From the NCBI GenBank assembly GCA_021800795.1, contig JAJYYO010000028.1:1-51709 (forward strand): a DNA stretch of 51,709 nucleotides, given 5' to 3'. Every line of letters starts with the position of its first letter. The stretch's first letter is position 1. The stretch is from Pseudomonadota bacterium (GTDB lineage Bacteria; Pseudomonadota; Gammaproteobacteria; Burkholderiales; Gallionellaceae). The notes beneath the pieces were generated by a model. That model searched no databases and had not been told where the DNA came from. It worked only from the letters and a program-made list of their open reading frames with translations. Shown piece by piece: positions 34,758 through 44,235 of this stretch. A program made the translations under genes and the position numbers.

Positions 34758-37700
34758 ATGTTAAACGCCATCATAGACTGGTCGGTGCGCAATCGCTTTC
34801 TGGTACTGCTCGCCACCTTGTTTGTCACGCTGGCGGGCATTTACACAGTGATCAAAACCCCGCTGGATGCCTTGCCGGACTTGTCCGACGTGCAAGTGAT
34901 CGTTTTTACCGAGTATCCCGGCCAGGCGCCGCAAGTGGTGGAAGATCAGGTCACTTATCCGCTCACCACGTCCATGATTTCGGTGCCGAAATCCAAGGTG
35001 GTGCGCGGTTTCTCGGCGTTCGGCGCGTCCTTCGTGTATGTCATTTTCGAGGATGGCACCGATCTCTATTGGGCACGCTCGCGGGTGCTGGAATACCTCA
35101 ACGCCGCCGCCAAGCTGCCCAGCGGCGTTACGCCGCGAATCGGCCCGGATGCGACCGGTGTCGGCTGGGTGTACGAGTACGCGGTGATCGGTGTGAACAA
35201 GACGCTGGCCGAACTGCGCACCATCCAGGATTGGTATCTGCGTTACCAGCTCACCAAGGCACATGGGGTATCTGAAGTCGCTTCCGTCGGCGGCTTTGTG
35301 CAGCAGTACCAGGTGACGGTGGATCCGGTGAAGCTGCGCGCTTACGGCATCCCCCTAATGAAGGTGACGCAGGTGATCAGGGAGTCCAATCGCGATGTCG
35401 GCGGGCGGGCGCTGGAAATGAGTGAAACCGAGTACATGGTGCGTGGCAAGGGTTATCTGCGCGGCGTGGGCGACATCGAAAATCTGGTGGTCAAGGCGGA
35501 AAACGGCACGCCGGTGCTGATCCGCGACATCGCGCGTGTCGAGCTGGTTCCGGACGAGCGGCGCGGTCTGACCGAGTTGAACGGCGAAGGTGAAGTGGTG
35601 TCCGGCATCGTCATGGCGCGCTATGGGCAAAACGCGCTGGAGGTGATTCACAACATCAAGGCCAAGATCGCCGAGATCACGCCCGGACTGCCGGAAGGTG
35701 TGAGCATCCAAGCGGTGTATGACCGCTCCGAACTGATCCAGCGCGCCATCGAAAATCTGAAGCACACGCTGTTTGAGGAAAGCATCATCGTCGCACTGGT
35801 GTGCATCGTGTTCCTGATGCATGTGCGCAGCGCGCTGGTGGCGATCGTGATGTTGCCCATCGGCGTGCTGATCGCCTTCATTGCCATGCACGCACTGGGG
35901 CTGAATTCCAACATCATGAGCTTAGGGGGAATTGCGATCGCCATCGGCGCGATGGTGGACGCGGCCATCGTGATGATCGAGAATGCGCATAAACACCTGG
36001 AGCGGCTACAGGCGGGCGAGTCGCGCTTTGAAGCCATGCTGGCGGCGTGCAAGGAAGTCGGCCCGGCACTGTTTTTCTCGCTACTAATCATCACGGTTTC
36101 GTTCCTGCCGGTATTCACGCTGGAAGCGCAGGAGGGGCGGATGTTCGCGCCGCTCGCCTTTACCAAGACCTTCTCAATGGCCGGTGCGGCGTTGTTGTCC
36201 ATCACGCTGGTGCCGGTGCTGATGGGGCTGTTCATACGCGGCAAGCTCATGCCGGAACACAAAAATCCGCTGAACCGCTTCTTGATCTGGGTTTATCGCC
36301 CGATCATTGCGGCGGTCATGCACTGGAAGAAAACCACCATTGTGGCAGCCCTGGTGCTATTTGGGTTGACCCTCTATCCGGCAACGCGGCTGGGCAGCGA
36401 ATTCATGCCGACCCTCAACGAGGGCACGTTGCTCTTCATGCCAGCATCCTTGCCTGCCATGTCCATCACCAAAGCGGCGCAATTGCTGCAAACCCAAAAC
36501 AAGATCATCAAGAGCTTTCCTGAAGTCGCCTCGGTGTATGGCAAGGCGGGGCGCGCGCAAACCGCTCTTGATCCGGCTCCGCCGGAAATGTTCGAGACGG
36601 TGATCAATCTCAAGCCGCTAAAAGAATGGCGGGTCGGCATGACCATCGATAAGCTGATCGCGGAAATGGACAAGGCCTTGCAGTTTCCGGGCGTCGCCAA
36701 TTCGTGGACCATGCCGATCAAGGCTCGCCTCGACATGTTAGCTACCGGCATCCGCACGCCGATCGGCATCAAGGTGTTCGGCAAAGATCTGGAGGGGATA
36801 GAGCGTGTGGCCCGGGACATCGAAGCCGTGGTCAAGAAGGTTCCGGGCACCACCAGTGCCTTTGCCGAACGTATTACCGGCGGCTACTACCTCGATATCG
36901 TGCCGGATCGGTTGGCACTTGCGCGCTACGGGCTGGCGGTCGGCGAACTGCAGGATGTCATCGCAACCGCACTCGGCGGCGAGATGGTGACCACCACGGT
37001 GGAGGGGCGCGAACGTTTCGGCGTCATCGTCCGCTACCCGCGCGAATTGCGCAACGATCCGCAGCAGATCGCGCGGGAAGTGCTGGTGCCGACCATGGAT
37101 GGCGCGATGATCCCGCTCGGTCAACTCGCCAAGGTTAGCATCAATAAGGGCGCGCCCGCCATCCGCACCGAAAACGCGCTGCTCACCGCCTATATTTTTG
37201 TAGACATCCGCGACCGCGACATCGGTTCATATGTGGCCGACGCCCGCCGCGCAGTCTCGGAGCAGGTGAAGTTTCCGCCCGGTTATTACGCGACCTGGAG
37301 CGGGCAGTTCGAATACATGGAGCGTGCCGCCGCCAGAATGAAGATCGTGGTACCGATCACCTTGCTGATTATCTTCCTGCTGCTGTATCTCAATTTCATG
37401 CGCGTCACTGAAACACTGATCGTGATGCTGTCCGTGCCGTTTGCCACGGTGGGCGGTGTATGGCTGCTATGGCTGCTCGGCTACAACCTGTCGGTCGCCG
37501 TGGTGGTAGGCTTCATCGCGCTGGCTGGGGTGGCGGCGGAAACCGGCGTGGTGATGCTGATCTATCTGGAACACGCTTGGGAACAGATCAAGGCGGAACG
37601 TAAGGCTGATGGACAAGAGCCAACACCTGATGACCTCTACGCGGCGGTCATGGAAGGTGCCGTCGAACGGGTTCGGCCAAAGATGATGACGGTGGTGGCG

Positions 37701-37895
37701 ATCATGGCTGGCCTGTTGCCGATCATGTGGGGAACAGGCACCGGCTCTGAGGTAATGCGCCGCATTGCGGCACCGATGGTAGGCGGCATGATTTCCTCGA
37801 CGATACTGACGCTGATCGTGATCCCCGCGCTGTATGCCTTGTTCAAGGCGCGCGAAATTAAACATTCATCTACTGGAGCAGAGAGTAAAAAATGA
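34758..37895 (+). CDS. cusA: Cu(I)/Ag(I) RND efflux pump CusA (module 2)
   Basis: A 1045-residue RND antiporter starting [20 protein letters not shown]. Counterparts of the three copper-path Met are in LLFMPASLPAMS, PPEMFETVINL and LDMLATGIRTP, and the fourth helix is [20 protein letters not shown], so it is again of the monovalent type. A longer reading that begins inside cusB is rejected because the family starts here. It shares the fold and all key residues with module 1 but differs throughout. Whether the two are specialised, for example Cu versus Ag, cannot be read from the sequence. Confidence 0.95.
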   Translation: MLNAIIDWSVRNRFLVLLATLFVTLAGIYTVIKTPLDALPDLSDVQVIVFTEYPGQAPQVVEDQVTYPLTTSMISVPKSKVVRGFSAFGASFVYVIFEDGTDLYWARSRVLEYLNAAAKLPSGVTPRIGPDATGVGWVYEYAVIGVNKTLAELRTIQDWYLRYQLTKAHGVSEVASVGGFVQQYQVTVDPVKLRAYGIPLMKVTQVIRESNRDVGGRALEMSETEYMVRGKGYLRGVGDIENLVVKAENGTPVLIRDIARVELVPDERRGLTELNGEGEVVSGIVMARYGQNALEVIHNIKAKIAEITPGLPEGVSIQAVYDRSELIQRAIENLKHTLFEESIIVALVCIVFLMHVRSALVAIVMLPIGVLIAFIAMHALGLNSNIMSLGGIAIAIGAMVDAAIVMIENAHKHLERLQAGESRFEAMLAACKEVGPALFFSLLIITVSFLPVFTLEAQEGRMFAPLAFTKTFSMAGAALLSITLVPVLMGLFIRGKLMPEHKNPLNRFLIWVYRPIIAAVMHWKKTTIVAALVLFGLTLYPATRLGSEFMPTLNEGTLLFMPASLPAMSITKAAQLLQTQNKIIKSFPEVASVYGKAGRAQTALDPAPPEMFETVINLKPLKEWRVGMTIDKLIAEMDKALQFPGVANSWTMPIKARLDMLATGIRTPIGIKVFGKDLEGIERVARDIEAVVKKVPGTTSAFAERITGGYYLDIVPDRLALARYGLAVGELQDVIATALGGEMVTTTVEGRERFGVIVRYPRELRNDPQQIAREVLVPTMDGAMIPLGQLAKVSINKGAPAIRTENALLTAYIFVDIRDRDIGSYVADARRAVSEQVKFPPGYYATWSGQFEYMERAAARMKIVVPITLLIIFLLLYLNFMRVTETLIVMLSVPFATVGGVWLLWLLGYNLSVAVVVGFIALAGVAAETGVVMLIYLEHAWEQIKAERKADGQEPTPDDLYAAVMEGAVERVRPKMMTVVAIMAGLLPIMWGTGTGSEVMRRIAAPMVGGMISSTILTLIVIPALYALFKAREIKHSSTGAESKK

Positions 37896-38298
37896 TTGAA
37901 ATTATTCCTAAATTGGCATCCGGTATTCGTGCATTTTCCGATTGCCTTCGCTACGGCTGCCGTATTCTTTTTTGTTGCCGGTAAATTGTTCAAGGAAAAA
38001 CATTGGTGGCACAGTACTTGCTCGGGTAGTTGGATGTTGTGGGCTGCGGCAATTTTTGCCTGTATCGCAGCGGTGTATGGCTGGCTTGCCTGCAACGGTG
38101 TCGAGCAAACGAGACTGACATCTGGCTATGACAATGCACCGTAATTGGGCGTTGACTGCTCTTGGTGCACTGTTTTTGTTCGCCGCTCTGGTAATGTGGT
38201 CGCGGCGTTCGGCTGTAATGACATCTTATGGATTAGTAACTAAGGAGGTGTCTCAAAATGAATACTACCTGACAGTCGTGATTAAGTTGAAATTTTAG
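37896..38298 (+). pseudogene. DUF2231-like membrane protein, frameshifted
   Basis: A first frame from TTG at 37896 reads FLNWHPVFVHFPIAFATAAV, with three hydrophobic helices, and ends early at 38144 with GYDNAP. Continuation in another frame from 38128 reads MTMHRNWALTALGALFLFAA, which is the last helix of a DUF2231 protein, and stops at 38298. Together they make one normal-sized protein, so a small indel near 38125-38140 has split it, unless the two parts are separate products. It starts at the cusA stop, so it is the tail gene of that operon. Confidence 0.6.
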
Positions 38299-38361
38299 TT
38301 GCTGCGGGGCTGAACATGGTTCCCGGTATCAATATGTTGGAATAAAAAATGGAGATTAATT

Positions 38362-38742
38362 ATGAACAAGAAATCATCGTGGTTTATGGGTGCAATTTGT
38401 GGTGCTGTGCTTGCGTTTGGCTTATCGCTCAGCGGGTATGCTGTAAGCGCGAACCTGGCACCATCGTCGTCCATGGAACAGAATATCCTTGCAGCGAAGA
38501 GCAAGGCGGATCACGAATCACTGGCCGCGCAGTATGAGAATGAAGCAAAAGAGCTTCAGGCTAAGGCACAGGCGCACAAGGAGATGGGCAAGGCATATGA
38601 GAAGGCTGGTTACTTTGGTGCTGGTGGAAAATTTGATACGGTGCGTCACTGTAACAACCTTGCACAGGAATATGAGGATGCCGCAAAGGAAAATTTCGCA
38701 CTTGCAAAGATGCATCGCAGTTTGGCAGAAAAGGCGAAGTAA
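38362..38742 (+). CDS. Small exported helical protein, function unknown
   Basis: A 126-residue protein with a signal peptide (MNKKSSWFMGAICGAVLAFG, cleavage near AVSA). The mature part is highly charged and helical, with Ala/Lys/Glu repeats such as SLAAQYENEAKELQAKAQAH and LAQEYEDAAKENFALAKMHR, probably a helical bundle. It holds one cysteine (RHCNN). I do not recognise a named family. It lies between the second cus module and the copper ATPase. Confidence 0.6.
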   Translation: MNKKSSWFMGAICGAVLAFGLSLSGYAVSANLAPSSSMEQNILAAKSKADHESLAAQYENEAKELQAKAQAHKEMGKAYEKAGYFGAGGKFDTVRHCNNLAQEYEDAAKENFALAKMHRSLAEKAK

Positions 38743-38767
38743 CAAGAGAATCAGGTCGAGCGGACAC

Positions 38768-38905
38768 ATGGGTATGATGGGACAGGGTGCTGCGCATGCC
38801 GAAAAATCAGCAAGCACAGAGCAACAGAATTCCTGTCTCACCTGCAACCAAAATATCACCGGAAACGCAAGGATGAACGTCATCGTTCTTGTTGCAGTAA
38901 AATGA
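38768..38905 (+). CDS. Possible 45-residue Met-rich peptide or remnant
   Basis: It starts MGMMGQGAAHAEKSASTEQQ, then NSCLTCNQN with a CxxC pair, and ends VIVLVAVK. Met-rich starts of the MGMMG type are frequent in small copper proteins. It has no clear ribosome-binding site and no signal peptide, so it may be the end of a lost gene. Confidence 0.25.
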   Translation: MGMMGQGAAHAEKSASTEQQNSCLTCNQNITGNARMNVIVLVAVK

Positions 38906-38977
38906 AATGAGGTGTTCAGGAACTACATTTAATTCGGATTGCAACACGTTTTGTTAATCAACCACCAGGAGAATAAA

Positions 38978-39235
38978 ATGAAACTGCAATTAACACTACT
39001 TGCTGCCATGCTGGCAGCAGCTTCCATCACTTATGCTGCAGATAATCATCCTGCTGATGCCAAAGCTGAAACGCCAAAGGCAGAAAAGGCCGAAGTAAAG
39101 AAGCCGGTGAAAAAACACAGCCACGTGGAAGAAAAGACTGGCATACCCGCATCGGAAGCCCCGAGACGTAAGAGTCATCGTGAATCCATGCCTAAAGGCA
39201 TGCCTATGCATGACCATACGCAAGACAGGCATTAA
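38978..39235 (+). CDS. Small exported Lys/His-rich protein
   Basis: An 85-residue protein with a signal peptide (MKLQLTLLAAMLAAASITYA) and a mature part rich in Lys, Glu and His, ending MPKGMPMHDHTQDRH. The Met/His tail could bind copper. AGGAG lies 8 bp before the ATG; a codon 39 bp upstream is in frame but lacks this. It lies 120 bp before the copper ATPase, with a palindrome between. Confidence 0.6.
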   Translation: MKLQLTLLAAMLAAASITYAADNHPADAKAETPKAEKAEVKKPVKKHSHVEEKTGIPASEAPRRKSHRESMPKGMPMHDHTQDRH

Positions 39236-39297
39236 GCATCACGGTGTGCGGCGAGACGCCTGTTCTTGTCGTGCGCCGGTCAGATTCATTATGAATT

Positions 39298-39321
39298 AGC
39301 CATGTGTTTTTACGCATGGCT
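39298..39321. promoter_or_regulatory. Palindrome upstream of the copper ATPase gene
   Basis: AGCCATG and CATGGCT form a 7-bp inverted repeat around the 10-base loop TGTTTTTACG, 37 bp before the ATPase start. It may be an operator or a weak terminator for the preceding gene. It does not match the CueR box. Confidence 0.4.
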
Positions 39322-39357
39322 GACTCGACAGCTTACTGAAGTCACGAGGTGAATGCC

Positions 39358-41790
39358 ATGATGACCAAGACTATCGATCCGGTTTGCAAAATGCAGGTCA
39401 GCGTACAGAATGCAACGCCTCATACAGATTACGCGGGCGAACGCCAATATTTTTGTTCACAGCACTGCCTGGATAAATTTCAGGCTGATCCTGGTGAATA
39501 TATCAAACCAGGTGCCGTATCCGAGATCAATGCCAGTCTACCAGCCAAGACGGCTTCAGCAGTTAAGGCTGTGGGTATCTACACCTGCCCTATGCATCCC
39601 GAGGTACGCCAGGCTACGCCCGGCTCGTGCCCCAAATGCGGTATGGCGTTAGAACCGATAAACCCCTCGATACCGGCTGCAATAGAATATACCTGTCCGA
39701 TGCATCCTGAGGTGCTGCGCAACACACCCGGCAGTTGCCCGATCTGCGGCATGGCGCTGGAACCGCGCAGCGCCACGCTGGAAGACAATGCGGAACTCTC
39801 CGACATGACGCGCCGCTTACAGGTGAGCGTGCTGCTGGCTTTTCCTGTATTCGCGATAGCGATGGCCTCCGATTTGTTTCCACAGGCCATGCCGGAATTC
39901 GTTTCGATGAAAATACTGCAATGGCTGGAATTTGCACTTTCAACCCCTGCGGTGCTGTGGGGCGGCTGGCCGATTTTCCAGCGCGGCTGGGCTTCGGTAA
40001 TTAACCGGCATCTGAACATGTTCACCCTGATCGCGTTGGGTGTCGGCGTGGCGTGGACTTACAGTGTGGTGGCGATGCTGCTGCCTGGAATCTTTCCGCC
40101 TGCGATGCGCAGCATGATGGGCACGGTGCCGGTGTATTTCGAGGCAGCAGCAGTGATCATGGCGCTGGTGCTTCTGGGGCAGGTGATGGAGCTACGTGCG
40201 CGCAGCCGGACCAGCGCGGCGATCAAACTGCTGTTGGGTTTGGCACCCAAGACCGCGCGTATCGTGCGCGCTGACAGCACAGAGGAAGACATTCCTTTGG
40301 AACAGGTGAAGCCGAATGACGTGCTGCGCGTGCGTCCCGGCGAGAAGGTGCCGGTGGACGGCGTAGTGCTGGAAGGGGTGAGTTCGCTGGACGAATCCAT
40401 GGTCACCGGCGAATCCATTCCGGTGGAAAAAACAGCAGGTGCGCGGCTGATCGGCGCGACGGTAAACGGCACCGGCAGTCTGTTGATGCGCGCCGAGCGC
40501 GTGGGTTCCGACACCTTGCTGGCGCAGATCGTGCACATGGTGAGTGAGGCGCAGCGTTCGCGTGCACCGATCCAGCGCCTTGCCGATGTCACGGCCGGTT
40601 ATTTCGTGCCAGCCGTGGTGGGGATCGCACTGATTACACTGGCAGTATGGGGGCTCTTTGGGCCGGAACCTCGCCTCGCACACGCCGTGGTCAACGCGGT
40701 GGCGGTGCTGATCATCGCCTGCCCCTGCGCTTTGGGGTTGGCCACGCCGATGTCTATCATGGTAGGCACCGGGCGAGGTGCGCTTGCCGGTGTGCTGATC
40801 AAAAATGCACAAGCGCTGGAAACCATGGAGAAGGTGAATACGCTGGTGGTGGACAAGACCGGGACGCTGACCGAGGGAAAACCGAAACTGGTTTCAGTCA
40901 TTCCGCTTGCCGGATTCATTGAGGCTGAGGTGCTGCGGCTGGGCGCCAGCCTGGAACGCGCCAGCGAGCATCCGCTGGCTGCGGCGATTGTAAATGGAGC
41001 TGAAAAAAAGGGGATAGCGCTCAACGCAGTCAGTGATTTCCGGTCAATTACCGGTAAAGGTGTGGCGGGAACGGTCGGAGGACATCAGGTTGTGCTGGGC
41101 AACCTGAAATTGTTCGAAGAATTGGCAATCAGCCCTGGCGAGATGGTCACGCGTGCAGACGCGTTGCGCAGCGATGGGCAGACGGTGATGCTGCTGGCGA
41201 TCGACGGCAAGGCTGCCGGGCTGATCGGCGTGGCCGACCCGGTCAAGGCGTCCACGCCGGACGCGATCCGCGCGCTGCACGAAGAAGGCATACAGGTCAT
41301 CATGCTCACCGGCGACAACCGTACCACCGCAGAAGCGGTCGCGAAGAAGCTGGGTATAGACCGCATCGAGGCGGAAGTGCTGCCCGAGCAGAAAGCCTCC
41401 ATCGTCAAACAACTGCAGGCACAGGGATACATCGTAGCGATGGCGGGTGACGGCATCAATGACGCGCCTGCCTTGGCGCAAGCGCAGGTCGGCATTGCGA
41501 TGGGCACCGGTACCGATGTGGCGATGGAAAGCGCGGGCATTACGCTGATCAAGGGCGATTTGAACGGCATCGTGCGCGCAGTGCGCCTGTCTCGCGCCAC
41601 CATGAAGAACATCCGCCAGAACCTGTTCTTCGCCTTCATCTACAACATGCTCGGCATCCCAATTGCAGCGGGTGTGCTGTATCCATTCTTCGGCCTGCTG
41701 CTCTCGCCTGTCATTGCGGCAACTGCGATGAGCTTCAGTTCAGTGTCTGTCATTACCAACGCGTTGCGGTTGCGCAACGTGAAACTATAG
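39358..41790 (+). CDS. copA: Cu(I)-exporting P1B-type ATPase with YHS and two heavy-metal-binding domains
   Basis: An 810-residue inner-membrane ATPase that pumps Cu(I) from the cytoplasm. The N-terminus has a YHS domain (DPVCKMQV...[11 protein letters not shown], residues 7-40), then two heavy-metal-binding blocks ([20 protein letters not shown] and a near repeat, about 75-138). There is no classic CxxC HMA domain. The core has CPC at 455-457, phosphorylated D499 in [28 protein letters not shown], and the C-terminal [15 protein letters not shown] expected of Cu(I) types. The ATG at 39358 is chosen because GAGGTG lies 6 bp upstream. Confidence 0.93.
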   Translation: MMTKTIDPVCKMQVSVQNATPHTDYAGERQYFCSQHCLDKFQADPGEYIKPGAVSEINASLPAKTASAVKAVGIYTCPMHPEVRQATPGSCPKCGMALEPINPSIPAAIEYTCPMHPEVLRNTPGSCPICGMALEPRSATLEDNAELSDMTRRLQVSVLLAFPVFAIAMASDLFPQAMPEFVSMKILQWLEFALSTPAVLWGGWPIFQRGWASVINRHLNMFTLIALGVGVAWTYSVVAMLLPGIFPPAMRSMMGTVPVYFEAAAVIMALVLLGQVMELRARSRTSAAIKLLLGLAPKTARIVRADSTEEDIPLEQVKPNDVLRVRPGEKVPVDGVVLEGVSSLDESMVTGESIPVEKTAGARLIGATVNGTGSLLMRAERVGSDTLLAQIVHMVSEAQRSRAPIQRLADVTAGYFVPAVVGIALITLAVWGLFGPEPRLAHAVVNAVAVLIIACPCALGLATPMSIMVGTGRGALAGVLIKNAQALETMEKVNTLVVDKTGTLTEGKPKLVSVIPLAGFIEAEVLRLGASLERASEHPLAAAIVNGAEKKGIALNAVSDFRSITGKGVAGTVGGHQVVLGNLKLFEELAISPGEMVTRADALRSDGQTVMLLAIDGKAAGLIGVADPVKASTPDAIRALHEEGIQVIMLTGDNRTTAEAVAKKLGIDRIEAEVLPEQKASIVKQLQAQGYIVAMAGDGINDAPALAQAQVGIAMGTGTDVAMESAGITLIKGDLNGIVRAVRLSRATMKNIRQNLFFAFIYNMLGIPIAAGVLYPFFGLLLSPVIAATAMSFSSVSVITNALRLRNVKL

Positions 41791-41815
41791 GCAGTGGTCA
41801 GAAAAGGAGCGACAA

Positions 41816-42040
41816 ATGTGGAATCATATGGACTATTACGGATGGGGCGGCATGGGTTTCGGCATGCTGCTGTTCTGGGGATTGCTGATTGCAGGCATCG
41901 TGATGCTGGTGAGATGTTCAGGAGGCTGTGGGAAACCGGAACGGAGTGAGTCAGCACTCGATCTTCTCAAGCAGCGCTATGCGCGCGGCGAGATTGAAAA
42001 AGATGAGTTTGAGCAGAAAAAACGCGACCTGAAGAGTTGA
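41816..42040 (+). CDS. SHOCT-domain membrane protein
   Basis: A 74-residue protein with one transmembrane helix (GMLLFWGLLIAGIVMLV, about 16-32) and a C-terminal SHOCT domain, ALDLLKQRYARGEIEKDEFE with KKRDL. AAGGAG precedes the ATG by 7 bp. SHOCT proteins of this kind very often sit next to copper ATPases; the function is unknown, possibly oligomer contacts in the membrane. Confidence 0.85.
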   Translation: MWNHMDYYGWGGMGFGMLLFWGLLIAGIVMLVRCSGGCGKPERSESALDLLKQRYARGEIEKDEFEQKKRDLKS

Positions 42041-42190
42041 AGATGCGGTGGTTGAAATGACGCGTGCTGTGGACGGCCTGGCCGCCCCCGCATTGCATCT
42101 TGTTGAACGCGAGGCGTTTCAGCGCTGTCAATGCACCCGGGCTGAACTGGATAGTGAGAAATATTATTTCGTGTATCAAAGGAGAAGGTG

Positions 42191-42424
42191 ATGAAACATG
42201 ATGAACATGCCTGTGTCCCTCGGCGATATAACTGGATTCTCGTTGCATTTCTGGCGATTGCTGCATTTTTTCTGTTTACCGAACACCGAGCTCACCTGCT
42301 GGAAATATTGCCTTTTCTGCTACTGCTTGCCTGTCCGTTGATGCATCTGTTCATGCACCATGGGCATGATGAGGAAGGGCGACATGATCACCATCACGAT
42401 TCATCAGAAGGAGAATCAAAATGA
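42191..42424 (+). CDS. DUF2933 membrane protein with His-rich tail
   Basis: A 77-residue protein with two hydrophobic stretches (NWILVAFLAIAAFFLFTEH and LLEILPFLLLLACPLMHLFM) followed by a cytoplasmic or periplasmic His-rich end (HHGHDEEGRHDHHHD). This is the pattern of DUF2933, found in copper and silver resistance clusters. GGAGAAGG lies just before the ATG. The stop overlaps the next start by 4 bp. Confidence 0.8.
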   Translation: MKHDEHACVPRRYNWILVAFLAIAAFFLFTEHRAHLLEILPFLLLLACPLMHLFMHHGHDEEGRHDHHHDSSEGESK

Positions 42425-43062
42425 ATGCCGAATCTTCTGCTTATGGCCTCTGGTCGCTGGTCATCATCAACTCGCTGGTGTTCATCATTTTTGCGTTCAG
42501 CTTCACGAAGCCCGAGACGCCGCGCGACTGGCGCTCGTTCAGCGCATTCTCCGCCTTCATCGTGGCGCTGTTCGCCGAGATGTACGGCTTTCCGCTGACT
42601 ATTTATTTACTATCCGGCTGGCTGCAGACTCGCTATCCTGGGGTGGACTTCTTGTCCCATAATGCCGGACACCTTTGGCATACCCTGCTCGGCTGGAAGG
42701 GCGATCCGCATACCGATCCGCTGCACATGTTGAGTTTCTTATTGATCGGCGGTGGATTCTGGCTACTGGCTTCCGCGTGGAAAGTACTATACGCCGCGCA
42801 GCGTGAACATCGCCTGGCGACTGCCGGGGTTTACGCCAAGGTTCGCCATCCCCAATATGACGCTTTCGTGCTCATCATGTTTGGCTTCCTGCTGCAATGG
42901 CCAACTTTGCTGACTCTGGTGATGTTCCCTGTGCTGGTGTGGATGTATGTGCGCCTGGCGCGGCGAGAGGAACAGGAAGCCGCAGAAGAATTTGGAGATG
43001 CCTATATCCAGTATGTTCGGAAGACTGCCGCATTCTTCCCGCAAATGGGATCATTGAGTTGA
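42421..43062 (+). CDS. Isoprenylcysteine carboxyl methyltransferase (ICMT)-like membrane protein
   Basis: A 213-residue protein with about five helices. The C-terminal half has AGVYAKVRHPQYDAFVLIMF, the RHPxY motif of ICMT/phospholipid-methyltransferase-like proteins, and RREEQEAAEEFGDAYIQYVR, the usual final block. Such proteins recur in metal-resistance clusters in bacteria, where their substrate is unknown. It is coupled to the DUF2933 gene by a 4-bp overlap. Confidence 0.8.
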   Translation: MNAESSAYGLWSLVIINSLVFIIFAFSFTKPETPRDWRSFSAFSAFIVALFAEMYGFPLTIYLLSGWLQTRYPGVDFLSHNAGHLWHTLLGWKGDPHTDPLHMLSFLLIGGGFWLLASAWKVLYAAQREHRLATAGVYAKVRHPQYDAFVLIMFGFLLQWPTLLTLVMFPVLVWMYVRLARREEQEAAEEFGDAYIQYVRKTAAFFPQMGSLS

Positions 43063-43110
43063 AATCAGCACATGGCACGTCATGCCGTCCTGTACAACGG
43101 AGGAACGAAA

Positions 43111-43599
43111 ATGTTAACCAAAGATGTGGTTTGTGGTATGCAAATTGAGTCTGGCAGTAACCAGATTGTATATCTGGGCGTCTCCCATGCATTTTGCTCG
43201 AAACAATGCCAGGAACGTTTTCTGGCGAATCCCCACCTTTATGTCGGCATGCCCGGGCAGAAAGCGCCCAAACAGCAGGGTGTGTCAGTAATCAAGCAAA
43301 GACACCTGCGTTTGGCACAGGCTTTGTCACCTGACCAGGGCAGGGCTCTAGGCGATGCATTGCAGGCCATGATGGGAATTCAATCTGTATCGATCGATGG
43401 CGACAGCGTGGTGATCACATATGACTTGCTCCAGGCGACCGCTGAACAGGTTGAGGAAAAACTTGCCGAAATTGGCGTACAACTGGGCGAGGGCTGGACA
43501 GAACGGTTGCGCCGGGCATTCGTTCATTACGAGGAGGAATGCGAGATAGGCAATCTGAAGGTGCATCAGAGTAAGTATGTTCACCGGCATCCTGGGTGA
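43111..43599 (+). CDS. YHS-domain protein with C-terminal HMA-like region
   Basis: A 162-residue protein. Residues 1-50 form a YHS domain (MLTKDVVCGMQIESGSNQIV, FCSKQCQERFLANPHLYVGM), like that on the copper ATPase. Residues about 70-125 (ALGDALQAMMGIQSVSIDGD, VVITYDLLQATAEQVEEKL) follow the beta-alpha-beta-beta-alpha-beta layout of a heavy-metal-associated domain without its CxxC. The last part is charged. GGAGG precedes the ATG by 7 bp. It may act as a soluble metal chaperone or sensor; this is inference. Confidence 0.7.
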   Translation: MLTKDVVCGMQIESGSNQIVYLGVSHAFCSKQCQERFLANPHLYVGMPGQKAPKQQGVSVIKQRHLRLAQALSPDQGRALGDALQAMMGIQSVSIDGDSVVITYDLLQATAEQVEEKLAEIGVQLGEGWTERLRRAFVHYEEECEIGNLKVHQSKYVHRHPG

Positions 43600-43764
43600 A
43601 AGTGACCGCTGATATGGAATCTGAACGAGCCATTTGATCATTTGGTGGCGCAAGATGGCCTGAAAATGAGATGCCAGCTTTGATGCGACAAGAATTCGTC
43701 GTATGGAGTAAGCAGCAGGTACGATGAGTGTATGATGTTTTCTTTAACCTGATAGGAGCAAGTC

Positions 43765-44235
43765 ATGAAAAAATTATTGATTGGCAGTATGGTTGCCGGG
43801 CTGTTGATGGGTGCGCCCGTGGTTTATGCCGACGATGCGCATCATCCTGACCAGCAAGGTCAAACCAGCAATACGCAGGCTTCCGCTGAAGGCAACAGTG
43901 CCATGCAGAAAATGCAGGAAAACATGAAAAAGATGCGGGCTCAGTTGGACAAAATCCAGAAAACTAAAGACCCGGAATTACGCCAGAAGCTGATGATGGA
44001 ACATATGCAAACCATGCACGATAACATGATGATGGGCAGACAAATGATGATGGGCACGTGCTCGATGAAGGAGGGTGAAATGAGGGGGCCGATGATGCAC
44101 GGCATGATGGATGAAGGAGAAGCAGGCATGTCTCCCGATGCCATGATGGACCGGATGAACAGGATGGAAAAACGCATGGACATGATGCAGATGATGATGG
44201 AACAGATGAGTAAATCACAGCCCGCCAAGCAATGA
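43765..44235 (+). CDS. Met-rich periplasmic protein, probable copper binder
   Basis: A 156-residue protein with a signal peptide (MKKLLIGSMVAGLLMGAPVVYA). The mature part is extremely rich in Met, with MMMGRQMMMGTCSMKEG, MMHGMMDE and MDMMQMMMEQM, and mostly helical. Met clusters favour Cu(I) binding. GATAGGAG precedes the ATG. Its stop overlaps the next, frameshifted gene by 4 bp, so they were once coupled. No named family is certain. Confidence 0.7.
   Translation: MKKLLIGSMVAGLLMGAPVVYADDAHHPDQQGQTSNTQASAEGNSAMQKMQENMKKMRAQLDKIQKTKDPELRQKLMMEHMQTMHDNMMMGRQMMMGTCSMKEGEMRGPMMHGMMDEGEAGMSPDAMMDRMNRMEKRMDMMQMMMEQMSKSQPAKQ

Noticed and set aside
39298..39321. CueR operator before the copper ATPase
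   Set aside because: The palindrome does not fit the CueR box (ACCTTCC...GGAAGGT type) and has no 19-bp spaced promoter; listed only as a palindrome.
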